From contig JAEYPP010000039.1 in the NCBI GenBank assembly GCA_023410575.1, positions 8,483 through 72,482 of the forward strand: DNA of 64,000 bases. Direction: 5' to 3'. Position numbers and translations under genes: made by a program. A model generated the notes under the pieces. It saw only the letters and a program-made list of their open reading frames with translations, was not told the origin of the DNA and did not search any database. This DNA is from Bacillota bacterium (lineage in GTDB: Bacteria; Bacillota; Clostridia; Lachnospirales; Lachnospiraceae). Shown piece by piece: positions 33,132 to 41,343 of this stretch (positions are counted from its first letter, which is position 1; each line of letters opens with the position of its first letter).

Positions 33132-34045
33132 TGTACTACCTCCATGAACATATTCTCTAAGGAAGGTTCTAAAAGCTCATATTTTACAGGGATAATGTTC
33201 AAATGGAAAAGCGTTCTCATAATATCCTGCTCACCTCGTTGTATATCCTGAAACGAGAATGTAACGCCTAGCTCTTTTTTTTGCGAATGCTTCGTATACC
33301 TCATAATTTTCTCATCCTGCATAAAAGCATCCATATCCTCTAGTTTCTTAAACTCCACTTGCACTTGATTTTGTGCATGCTTTGCTTTAATTTCTTCTAG
33401 TTCTCCTTCTAGCACAATGCTACCTCGATTAAGAATAGCAACATGATCACAAATTCGCTCCACATCAGAAAGAATATGAGTAGAAAAAAGTACAGTTGTT
33501 TTTTCCTTTACTTGAGAAAGAATCTCTAAAATTTCTTTCCTTCCAATTGGATCGAGTGCTGAAGTTGGTTCATCACAAATTAGTAATTGTGGCTCATTAA
33601 GTAGCGCTTGTGCAATGCCTAATCTTTGCTTCATTCCTCGAGAAAATCCACCAATTCGCTTTCGATTGATTGGTAATCCAACCAAGTCAAGTAACTCTTT
33701 ACTTCGTTTTTGAATCTTCGAATTATCTAATCCCGTAATTTCTCCGCATAGCCGTAGATATTCTCTTGGTGTCATATAATTATAAAACTCTGGTACATCT
33801 GGTAGATATCCAACGAATTGATTCGTTTTTGTCTGACCATATGTCACTTTTTGTCCAAAAATCTCAATGGTGCCTCCATCTGACTTCAATAATCCTAACA
33901 CCATTTTCATTGTTGTCGTTTTACCTGCACCATTCTGGCCTAAAAATCCAAACACGGAATGCTCTGGTACAGAAAACGACAAGTTGTCAATTACTGTTGT
34001 TTGTCCAAATTTTTTGACAAGATGATCTGTCTTTAAAGCAATCAT
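33128..34045 (-). CDS. ABC transporter ATP-binding protein (YxlF-like)
   Basis: The start is set at MIALKTDHLVKKFGQ (34045), which overlaps the stop of the upstream small gene by 4 bases; a longer frame into that gene is unlikely. The 305 residues contain Walker A GQNGAGKT, a signature FSRGMKQRLGIAQ (the variant common in this subfamily), Walker B LLICDEPTSALD and the His-switch FSTHIL. It energises the downstream permease. Confidence 0.9.
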   Translation of the reverse strand: MIALKTDHLVKKFGQTTVIDNLSFSVPEHSVFGFLGQNGAGKTTTMKMVLGLLKSDGGTIEIFGQKVTYGQTKTNQFVGYLPDVPEFYNYMTPREYLRLCGEITGLDNSKIQKRSKELLDLVGLPINRKRIGGFSRGMKQRLGIAQALLNEPQLLICDEPTSALDPIGRKEILEILSQVKEKTTVLFSTHILSDVERICDHVAILNRGSIVLEGELEEIKAKHAQNQVQVEFKKLEDMDAFMQDEKIMRYTKHSQKKELGVTFSFQDIQRGEQDIMRTLFHLNIIPVKYELLEPSLENMFMEVVQ

Positions 34046-34245
34046 TCCTCTTCGCCCCTTCCGAATATGAAATAAGCAACTGGACCTATAATTTGAAGAA
34101 CTAGAACAACAATCGACCATATTACTCGGTTTCCAATCTTATAATGACGATGTCGCTGCACATGAACAAATGCAGTAATAGCTAGAGCAAGTTCAGCAAG
34201 AAATAGTGGTAAAATAACTGGCAAATACTTAATTAATTGATCCAT
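34042..34245 (-). CDS. Small membrane protein with PLDc_N domain (YxlE-like)
   Basis: A 67-residue protein with two membrane helices and the PLDc_N pattern (NRVIWSIVVLVLQIIGPVAYFIFGR). In B. subtilis the comparable YxlE sits before the YxlF/YxlG ABC transporter and acts with it in control of SigY. Here the same order occurs behind an XRE regulator instead of a sigma factor. It overlaps the regulator stop by 17 bases and the ATPase start by 4. Confidence 0.85.
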   Translation of the reverse strand: MDQLIKYLPVILPLFLAELALAITAFVHVQRHRHYKIGNRVIWSIVVLVLQIIGPVAYFIFGRGEEE

Positions 34246-35359
34246 AAGAACTACCTCCTAATTTGAATTGTAGACGTTTTATTATATCTTGATATTCTTT
34301 CATTTCTTTTAGTAAAAAAAATGCTGGATGCTGGGTAACAGTCTCAAGTATACTCCTTTTTATATACTCTTCACTCCTTGGTGTCGTTTTTCCAAGTGTC
34401 ACCTCCTCAAGCCAGGAATCAATCTGATTAAAGTAGTCATCTCCATGTAAAGACGTTAAATCTACTTCACAAGCGACATTCGCAAAACGTTCAAGTAAAC
34501 AAAGAGCAGACTGGGTATCATTGAAACTACATAATTGCTCAGCTCCTGCCAGATATATAGCAAATGCAGAGTTTGGATGTAAATGATCAATATCGTATAA
34601 GTCTACCAAATCTATCGTACGTTTTAAAACTTCTTTCATCCTTTCAGGTTCTTTTGCATACAGACCAATCAATTGTATGGAAGATGAAAGGAGAAATATA
34701 ATATTTTGATAGCTACTTACTTGCATCGTTTCAATTGCCTTGTTACGATTTCCAAGCATCAAATATGCCTGAGCAATCAATTCAGCTTCAGGTTGCATTG
34801 GATGAATGCTATCCCCAAGTAAATCAAAAACTTTAGCAGGATTTTTTAATGAAAGTAATGCGATTGCTTCAATACTTAATGCATCTTTCATTAGAAAGGT
34901 ATCATTGCTTTCCGTATGAATTCGCTGACATAGCTCAACTATTTCTTCTAAAATATGATTTTGTTGCTCCTTCTCCTGAACGAGCGTATAGTGATTCAAA
35001 TATAGAGTTGCTATCTGCAAGATCAATGGGAAGCAGGAATAGTATTTGTGCAAGACTTCTTCACATTTCTCATAAACTTCTATAAATGGTTTCTGTGTAA
35101 ATTCTGTAGCGAACCGATGATATAATTTTTGTATGTCATGTTTTGTCATCTGTGGCTCATAACCAATTAGACAATCAATACTTATATTAAAGTACGCTGC
35201 TAATTGTGGGAGAAATGTAATGTCTGGGTAACTCTGCCCCGTCTCCCACTTGGATACAGAGGCTTTGGATACTCCAATATAAGCGGCTAATTCATCTTGG
35301 GTAACGCCCTTTTCTCTTCGCTTTTCTAGAATTATCTTTGCAATTCCTAGTTCCTTCAT
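34229..35359 (-). CDS. XRE-family transcriptional regulator with a helical-repeat sensor region
   Basis: A 376-residue protein: HTH_3 domain at residues about 8-65 (RREKGVTQDELAAYIGVSKASVSKWETGQSYPDITFLPQLA), then about 300 residues of alpha-helical repeats resembling a TPR solenoid (LILQIATLYLNHYTLVQEKE, MLGNRNKAIETMQ). Such proteins often respond to peptides or protein partners; the ligand here is unknown. It is the first gene of the PLDc_N-ABC operon and probably controls it. The start at 35359 has AAGGAGGG directly upstream. Confidence 0.85.
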   Translation of the reverse strand: MKELGIAKIILEKRREKGVTQDELAAYIGVSKASVSKWETGQSYPDITFLPQLAAYFNISIDCLIGYEPQMTKHDIQKLYHRFATEFTQKPFIEVYEKCEEVLHKYYSCFPLILQIATLYLNHYTLVQEKEQQNHILEEIVELCQRIHTESNDTFLMKDALSIEAIALLSLKNPAKVFDLLGDSIHPMQPEAELIAQAYLMLGNRNKAIETMQVSSYQNIIFLLSSSIQLIGLYAKEPERMKEVLKRTIDLVDLYDIDHLHPNSAFAIYLAGAEQLCSFNDTQSALCLLERFANVACEVDLTSLHGDDYFNQIDSWLEEVTLGKTTPRSEEYIKRSILETVTQHPAFFLLKEMKEYQDIIKRLQFKLGGSSYGSIN

Positions 35360-35393
35360 ACACCCTCCTTAATGTTATTTTGTATTCAATTAC

Positions 35394-35421
35394 ATTTTAT
35401 CACTTCCTATGATATAATCAA
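35394..35421 (-). promoter_or_regulatory. Candidate promoter of the XRE-PLDc_N-ABC operon
   Basis: The minus strand reads TTGATT, 16 bases, TAAAAT, 35 bases upstream of the ATG. Confidence 0.45.
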
Positions 35422-35540
35422 TGGATTATAAGTAGACTTCGGTTGATAAAATCAACCATAAGGATACTTTGTAACAATTGCAATATTAACTAACTTTTAC
35501 TTTTAGGCAGGATGACAAGCCCTCTTAGAATATACTCAAA

Positions 35541-35586
35541 AGGCACACATTCGGTTGAAGCTTAGCGCTCAACTGAATGTGTGCCT
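35541..35586 (-). terminator. Terminator after the DUF2871 gene
   Basis: An 18-bp near-perfect stem (AGGCACACATTC-GTTGA and its complement) lies 20 bases after the DUF2871 stop, followed on the minus strand by TTTTGAG. The strong stem with a short T-run suggests a terminator. Confidence 0.6.
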
Positions 35587-35607
35587 ATATCATGGGGCGA
35601 TATTGAT

Positions 35608-36021
35608 TTAGTTCTCCTTAATCTTATTACGAATCTGGTTCATCAACAATACTAAAGTAACACCCATCAAAATGTGACCTATCCCAGCGAAACCAGAGAT
35701 AGCAGCATCTGTCATGGTGTTCAGTTCCATCTTCAATACCTGTGCTATACCACGCACTAAGAAGAAGGCTTGAGTGATGTTGAAACCTACATGATAGGTT
35801 ACGAGAATCTTATTGGTTCTCTTGTTGGCAAAGGCAAAATTCTTTTCCATTAGCAACAGCAACAGGAAGAATAACGTGCCCAGCGCCACATAATGTACGT
35901 GCATATAAGATAATGCAGTACGGCCTTCAAAACCACTGAGTTTCGTAAACTCCCGGTAAAACACGCCACTACACAGGCCGAGTATCATGTAAACAAGTGC
36001 GGCATTGGTATACTTTTTCAT
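35608..36021 (-). CDS. Four-helix membrane protein, DUF2871 family
   Basis: A 137-residue protein with four membrane helices. The second begins SYMHVHYVALGTLFFLLLLLME, and there are histidines near the membrane (MHVHY, TYHVGFN, GIGHILMG) that could bind haem or metal; that is a guess. The pattern matches DUF2871 as I recall it. Its G+C is visibly higher than that of its neighbours, so recent transfer is possible. It is a single-gene unit with its own terminator. Confidence 0.75.
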   Translation of the reverse strand: MKKYTNAALVYMILGLCSGVFYREFTKLSGFEGRTALSYMHVHYVALGTLFFLLLLLMEKNFAFANKRTNKILVTYHVGFNITQAFFLVRGIAQVLKMELNTMTDAAISGFAGIGHILMGVTLVLLMNQIRNKIKEN

Positions 36022-36172
36022 ATTAATATCCTCTCCTTAATTCGTCTTACTTTGGTGTTAATATACAACTTCAAAATCACAACTATATACTATGCCCAGT
36101 CATAGTGCAACTGTGGAGATAATAACAGTTTGATCGAAAATTGTCAACGGAAAAAGGAGATCGGCAACTTAT

Positions 36173-37036
36173 TTATATTAAGAAAATACGTTCCAAACAG
36201 TCGTTTTCTAGTGCATTCATAAACTCTACTGAAAAATCTCTCATATCACTACTCAGATATTCTAACATCTCTTGATTATCATCATACTGTTTCTTTATTA
36301 ATAATCTTAGTAGGTGATATAATCTGTCTTCTAGTTTCTCTCTTTTATTGTCTAAGAGCCATTCGCTTATCGTATTAGAGTCTTTTTCTGTGAAACCTCT
36401 CTGACTACTTGGCTTTCTGGAAATCATTGCTCCTATTAGATTACGCAAAACAATACTGCTTAAGTTGATGAATAACTGCTGATAGTCTGCATGATAAGAT
36501 TCTAATACAGAGCAGATATACTCTTTAGGAAAACCGCGCAGGAAGTTTTGCTCAATCTCAATATACGTAAGATAGGAATAGATTGCATCCACCCCACATT
36601 GTCTTGCCGGGTAGATTAAGGTTGGGTAATCCATAGTTAATATCTGATTCTGTGGCTCAAATTTAGCATCATATCGACGTAAGAAACCTGGTATCCCTCT
36701 TAAAAAAGTTTCTGAGAGACAGACATTCCCATACGCTTGAAACACATTTAATATTTTCTCATACAGTTCCTTTACCTGGTATACTTTTTTTATAACAAGC
36801 TGATAGCCAAGGTCATATTCTAGTTCTACATCTCTATCATGCAATCTACTAGGCACTTGTACTTCCTTTACATTCTCCTGTTGCCTTAGTTCCTCGATGC
36901 AATAAATCACGGCCTCCATCAACTGCCTTGCTTTATCATAGGTAATCGAAGTGCTCTCTTTGCTTGTATATTTTTCTGAGAGCTTTGCTACAACTGGAAG
37001 TAGCTCTTCCATAGAATAATCAATCATCAAACTCAT
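36173..37036 (-). CDS. Hypothetical protein (probably DUF6179), paired with the upstream gene
   Basis: A 287-residue, mostly alpha-helical, soluble protein with no motif I can tie to a catalytic role. Its start overlaps the upstream gene by 17 bases, so the two are translated together. In Lachnospiraceae genomes two DUF families, DUF6179 and DUF6323, are often adjacent; this pair looks like them, but I cannot check. The first ATG is used; another lies three codons in. Confidence 0.6.
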   Translation of the reverse strand: MSLMIDYSMEELLPVVAKLSEKYTSKESTSITYDKARQLMEAVIYCIEELRQQENVKEVQVPSRLHDRDVELEYDLGYQLVIKKVYQVKELYEKILNVFQAYGNVCLSETFLRGIPGFLRRYDAKFEPQNQILTMDYPTLIYPARQCGVDAIYSYLTYIEIEQNFLRGFPKEYICSVLESYHADYQQLFINLSSIVLRNLIGAMISRKPSSQRGFTEKDSNTISEWLLDNKREKLEDRLYHLLRLLIKKQYDDNQEMLEYLSSDMRDFSVEFMNALENDCLERIFLI

Positions 37037-37490
37037 CTTCCTCTCTTCTCATAAACCTGAGAGAATCTCCCCTTACCTTCCTTGCAAACTTTTCCAAACT
37101 TGTATCCTCTAGATAATCCAAAGAACCCTGACAAACAGTATTAAACTCACTAACCATAAACTCAATCAATTCATCATCACTAAGATCATCCAACGATTCA
37201 TTCTTATACAAATAAAAGATTTCCTGCAAACTAGAGATCGTTTCAACATAATTATCCTGATAAATATAAGGGGAATCACAGAACGCAAATATTAACTTTT
37301 TTAGAATTCCTTCGCCAAATTCTACTCGCTCATTCTCTCGTAAACTCTTCTTATGTTCTTCTAGTAATGTCAATGCTTCCTGCTCAGTTAATTCTAAACC
37401 ATATTTTTGAGTATATTGATTACAATCCATAACCGGCTTAAGTTGTAACCCTTTATTCATTATAATTTCAAAAAATTGATTCTCGTCCAT
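37020..37490 (-). CDS. Hypothetical protein (probably DUF6323)
   Basis: The start MDENQFFEIIMNKGLQLKP at 37490 follows AAAGGAG, giving 156 residues; an upstream ATG at 37532 lacks a binding site. The protein is acidic and helical, with a conserved-looking TEQEALTLLEEHKKSLRENERVEFG segment. It is soluble. It overlaps the downstream gene. Function is unknown; the family label is from memory. Confidence 0.6.
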   Translation of the reverse strand: MDENQFFEIIMNKGLQLKPVMDCNQYTQKYGLELTEQEALTLLEEHKKSLRENERVEFGEGILKKLIFAFCDSPYIYQDNYVETISSLQEIFYLYKNESLDDLSDDELIEFMVSEFNTVCQGSLDYLEDTSLEKFARKVRGDSLRFMRREEDEFDD

Positions 37491-37588
37491 GCGTATACTC
37501 CTTTCCTTGATAACTGATGATTCTACTCCCATTTTACCCCATTATCAAGACTTGAATTTTACCCCATTTTGTGGTAATATATCATTAG

Positions 37589-37646
37589 AAAAAAGGAGCT
37601 AATACACCAACTGATTCTAAAATCAGCTGTACATAGCTCCTTTTTT
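37589..37646. terminator. Bidirectional terminator between rsmH and the DUF pair
   Basis: AAAAAAGGAGCTA pairs with TAGCTCCTTTTTT, with an inner CTGATT/AATCAG stem. T-tracts occur in both directions. On the minus strand it ends the rsmH transcript. Confidence 0.8.
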
Positions 37647-37677
37647 ACTATATTATCTTGATTTGTATTTGTAGTTG

Positions 37678-38727
37678 TTACGCTTTAATCGCCCATCTCA
37701 TCTTCGTGGAACGAGCGCGTCCGTTCCTATTGCATTCCTCCGCCGATGGACGAATGACTTCTGTCGCAATCTCAGAATAGATGCCTTCATTATACATTCT
37801 TTTAAATGCCTTCTTTACTAGTCGATCTTCTCCCGAATGAAACGTTAGAATAGCAACTCGCCCACCTTTTGCAAGTGTATCGGGAAGTTTCTCTAAGAAT
37901 GCTTCTAACACTTCAAACTCACCATTTACATCGATACGAAGTGCCTGGAACGTTCTTTGACACGTTTTCTTTATGACTTCCTTTCGTTCATCTGCTGGAA
38001 TAAACTCTAACACTTTCTCTATCACTTCTTTCAGGTCTGTCGTTGTTTTAATTGCATGTCCCTTTTTTCTACGATTTACAATCGCACGGGCAATCTCCTC
38101 TGCATATGGCTCATCGGAATTCTCAACCAACATACCAGCTAATTCTTCACGATCAATTGTTTTTAAACGTTCTGCTGCACAAATCCCTTTTTCAGGATCT
38201 AAGCGAAGATCCAATGGTCCATCCACCTTATATGAGAATCCTCGTTCTGGATTATCAATCTGCATTGAAGAAACACCTAAGTCTGCCATCATAAAATTAA
38301 AAGGTCCATGCTCCTTTGCAACTTGATCGATATTTACAAAGTTTTGTTGAATAATTGTCAGAATATCAGAACCAAGTCCCATTGCACTCAAACGCTCTCT
38401 TGTTTTCACGATCTCTATCGGGTCTACGTCTAACGCAAAAAGATGTCCCTTTCCGTCCAAACATTTTAACATATGCGAAGTATGGCCACCATAACCTAGT
38501 GTTGCATCAAGTCCAACCTGCCCTGGTTGTATCTGCAAGAAATCTAAGATTTCTTGTACCATAATTGAAATATGCATACCAGCTGGAGTACTACCCTTAT
38601 TGATTACTTTTTGTATCGTTTCTTTATACTTTTCTGGTTGATGTTCTTTATATTTCTCATTAAATTTTCTTGGATGAGTTCCCTTATATCGAACTCTCCT
38701 TTGATGCTTTTGCTCTTGGTTATCCAT
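37678..38727 (-). CDS. rsmH: 16S rRNA (cytosine-1402-N4)-methyltransferase, extended paralogue
   Basis: A 349-residue protein. The SAM-binding motif DATLGYGGHTSHML, the DVDPIEI acidic end, MADLGVSSMQIDNPERGFSY and the C-terminal RVAILTFHSGEDRLVKKAFK are RsmH hallmarks. It differs from normal RsmH in having about 50 extra basic residues at the N-terminus and HISIMVQEILDFL in place of HIPVLLEEV. It is far from any mraZ-ftsL cell-division cluster, so this may be a second copy. It methylates N4 of C1402 in the ribosomal P-site, if the activity is kept. Confidence 0.85.
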   Translation of the reverse strand: MDNQEQKHQRRVRYKGTHPRKFNEKYKEHQPEKYKETIQKVINKGSTPAGMHISIMVQEILDFLQIQPGQVGLDATLGYGGHTSHMLKCLDGKGHLFALDVDPIEIVKTRERLSAMGLGSDILTIIQQNFVNIDQVAKEHGPFNFMMADLGVSSMQIDNPERGFSYKVDGPLDLRLDPEKGICAAERLKTIDREELAGMLVENSDEPYAEEIARAIVNRRKKGHAIKTTTDLKEVIEKVLEFIPADERKEVIKKTCQRTFQALRIDVNGEFEVLEAFLEKLPDTLAKGGRVAILTFHSGEDRLVKKAFKRMYNEGIYSEIATEVIRPSAEECNRNGRARSTKMRWAIKA

Positions 38728-38797
38728 TCCATACCTCTCTCTTTATTAACTAATGTATGAACTGATATATTCATTTTATCTGCAATTAGAATTGAAA

Positions 38798-39322
38798 CTA
38801 CTCATTCATAAACTCAAATTTCTCGATATATGAAGAACTTTCCCTCCATTCTGATAATGAATACACTTCTCCTTCCACAATATCATACTTCAATACCTTG
38901 TCAAATTCCATACTTACATAAAACCAAAACCAATTGACTTTATAATCATCATATTGCTCTCCTACATATATAAGAAAGTACTCGTCATCACTTCCATCAA
39001 AATTAACAGTATGAAGTGTCCCGTTACTCTCTACTATCATAAAAGCTTCTTTATTTGACTTTTGATATATATATTTCTCTAATTCTTCAAGCTCCGTTAC
39101 TTCTTGGCGTAAAAAATCTTCTGCCCTTACACTCTCAACTAAATTTTCACCGCTTCCGACTAACTCTTCTTCATTCTCATTTGATGATTTATCCACCTTA
39201 TCAACAGTCTCAACCTTTTTAATGATATCACTTGATTCAGTTTTAATTTCATCTGAATTATTATCATTACTACAACTAGAGAAGATTAACATGGTCAATA
39301 TAATTAATACAATTTTTCGCAT
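38798..39322 (-). CDS. Putative lipoprotein of unknown function
   Basis: A 174-residue protein with a lipoprotein signal peptide (KIVLIILTMLIFSSC, lipobox Cys at residue 16), then a linker rich in Glu, Ser and Asp, and a C-terminal region with several aromatic residues (VNWFWFYVSMEFDKVLKYD) that may form a small beta domain. It is membrane-anchored on the outside. No family recognised. Start follows AAAGG. Confidence 0.65.
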   Translation of the reverse strand: MRKIVLIILTMLIFSSCSNDNNSDEIKTESSDIIKKVETVDKVDKSSNENEEELVGSGENLVESVRAEDFLRQEVTELEELEKYIYQKSNKEAFMIVESNGTLHTVNFDGSDDEYFLIYVGEQYDDYKVNWFWFYVSMEFDKVLKYDIVEGEVYSLSEWRESSSYIEKFEFMNE

Positions 39323-39560
39323 ATAATTCCTTTCTATTTCCTAATATATTTTTACTTGTAGTTGAAAATTGTAGTCAATATTTTTTGTTCAATCTAATTT
39401 GTCTTGGAATATACATTTTTTCAAATGCATATTCCAAGAATTTACCTCTTGTTGCTATAAGATTGAATTGTTGAATTAGCTACAGGCTATTTCCCTCGTA
39501 GTCCAACTTAGGTCTAACCAGCTTTATATGGCTCTTTTTCATGGTACCTATTCAATACCT

Positions 39561-40376
39561 TTACTTTATTAAACTCTTTACATATGCAATTGCCTGATCA
39601 TATTCCTCCCAACTGCTTAGATGTTCAATCAACATTGGTAGTTCGGGATCTAACTCATCTATCTTTTTAATATAGGATGCTAGTTCTGCTCTTCCTGTTC
39701 CAGGTAACGTTTCATAGATCTGTACGGTTAATTCTTGTTTCAGATCAAAATCTTTCAAGTGGCAACTTTTGATGTAAGGTCCAAGTGCTTGAATTGCTTC
39801 ATCCCGATACTTGGAATAAAACATCGCCCTTTCGGGACTGTTTACAAAGTTTACTGGATCAAAATGGACAGCGAATCTATCTCTCTTCACATCTTGCATT
39901 AATTTCAGATAACTTTCCGTGCTATCAGGAAGCATCCATTGCATTGGTTCAAGAGTATAATATGTATTCTCTGGTTTCACCTCATCTAATAGCATTTGAA
40001 TCAATTCTACATTTCTTTTATATAATTCGTCCGAATAGTTTTCAGGATAACAACCGTACCAACACTCACCTGCTGCACCAGATACATTGACACAGCATTT
40101 TGCATTTACATACTCCGCAAGTTCTAATTGCCGAATACATATTTCTTTATTCTTTTCTGCTATCTTTTGATCTGGAACAAATGGTGAATTCCATATCCCA
40201 ACTTCAGCGATAGTAATTCCATAGTCATGAAAAGCCTTCACATATGAATCAATTAACTTCTCCGATGCTTCATAATTGACTGGAAATGACGTCGCTGTTA
40301 ATCCCTTTTTGTGAAGTAGCTCCGCCCACTGTTCAGGTGTCTCATGTTCGAATACTGAATTAATACCTAGCTTCAT
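39561..40376 (-). CDS. Sugar phosphate isomerase/epimerase, xylose-isomerase-like TIM barrel
   Basis: A 271-residue AP-endonuclease-2/xylose isomerase-like barrel. Metal-site segments are the YTLEPMQW (Glu), AVHFDPVNFVNS (His, Asp), SCHLKDFD (His) and LIEHL (Glu) motifs, the typical four ligands. The start is ATG at 40376 with GGAGG eight bases away; a GTG one codon earlier is possible. Substrate cannot be deduced. It is last in an operon with an FMN-dependent alpha-hydroxy-acid enzyme and an HD hydrolase, 12 bases after the former. Confidence 0.8.
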   Translation of the reverse strand: MKLGINSVFEHETPEQWAELLHKKGLTATSFPVNYEASEKLIDSYVKAFHDYGITIAEVGIWNSPFVPDQKIAEKNKEICIRQLELAEYVNAKCCVNVSGAAGECWYGCYPENYSDELYKRNVELIQMLLDEVKPENTYYTLEPMQWMLPDSTESYLKLMQDVKRDRFAVHFDPVNFVNSPERAMFYSKYRDEAIQALGPYIKSCHLKDFDLKQELTVQIYETLPGTGRAELASYIKKIDELDPELPMLIEHLSSWEEYDQAIAYVKSLIK

Positions 40377-40388
40377 CACTAAGTCCTC

Positions 40389-41318
40389 CTAATATTTGCT
40401 TATGTAATTTTGCTTTCCTTGCATCTGATATAAAACAGAAGAATTAATCTCCTCTAATGTACTACAACCACAAAAAGCCATCGTGTATGCCAGTTGCTCC
40501 TTCATCTTGTTTATGTAATTTCTCACTCCATCGATTCCATTCTTAGCCAACTCTGGCATAAGCACTCTACCTACAGAAACTGCATCAGCTCCAAGTGCCA
40601 ATGCTTTAAATGCATCATATCCTGATTCGATTCCACAATCTACAAATACCTTAACTTTCCCATACGGTATCAGCGCTTTCACGATTTCTGGTAGTACGAC
40701 CAATGGAGGAACAGCCAAAGGAAGTCGGCCATGGTGATGACTCACTACAATACCCTGTACCCCAACCTGGGCACATTTTATTGCATCCATAACACTCAGT
40801 ACTCCTTTTATGATGAATGGAAGTTTAGTCGCCTCCACGTACTCTCTTATCTCCTTCATCGATTGACATGCCATTCGCTCTCCCATCACGCAGTCATAAT
40901 TTCCATCAGTTCCAAAAATATGATCGATATCCATTCCGACTGCTAGAGCTCCACATTCATTAGCACAAGCAATTTGAGAAAATATTTTATCCCTGTCTGC
41001 ATAAGGCTTGATTATCCGAATTGTTTTGGCGCCTGACTCAATAATCTCTTTAAATTCTTCGTTTTCGCACATACCAACCCAATTAACCGCATTAATTTGT
41101 TCTGCTGCCTTGGAATACTCCTGCATTCCGTTCTTTCTCTCTTGGACAAACGTCTTTAGATGAGAAAATGCAGGTGTCATAATTGGTGTAGAAAAACTTT
41201 CCCCATATAATTCGAATTTCTGAGAAGGAACGACAGAATCAATCAGACGTTCCTCCACAAAGATAGAATCCAAATACTCTCTTGTTTTACTTACTGCATC
41301 ATTTATTCCTGTAGTCAT
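40389..41318 (-). CDS. FMN-dependent alpha-hydroxy-acid dehydrogenase/oxidase family protein
   Basis: Starting at MTTGINDAVSKTREYL (41318, after AGGGGG), 309 residues. The barrel has FIIKGVLSVMDAIKCAQVGVQGIVVSHHHGR, which aligns with the catalytic lysine and active-site His region (usually KG-----DA--A---G-GIVVSNHGGRQ). It ends with VFVDCGIESGYDAFKALALGADAVSVGR (FMN phosphate site). The Asn-His-Gly-Gly of typical members is His-His-His-Gly here, and the 'RQLD' is RLPL, so substrate use may differ. FMN is very likely bound; lactate or glycolate should not be assumed. Confidence 0.85.
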   Translation of the reverse strand: MTTGINDAVSKTREYLDSIFVEERLIDSVVPSQKFELYGESFSTPIMTPAFSHLKTFVQERKNGMQEYSKAAEQINAVNWVGMCENEEFKEIIESGAKTIRIIKPYADRDKIFSQIACANECGALAVGMDIDHIFGTDGNYDCVMGERMACQSMKEIREYVEATKLPFIIKGVLSVMDAIKCAQVGVQGIVVSHHHGRLPLAVPPLVVLPEIVKALIPYGKVKVFVDCGIESGYDAFKALALGADAVSVGRVLMPELAKNGIDGVRNYINKMKEQLAYTMAFCGCSTLEEINSSVLYQMQGKQNYISKY

Positions 41319-41343
41319 GTTGATTCCCCCTAACACACTTTTC

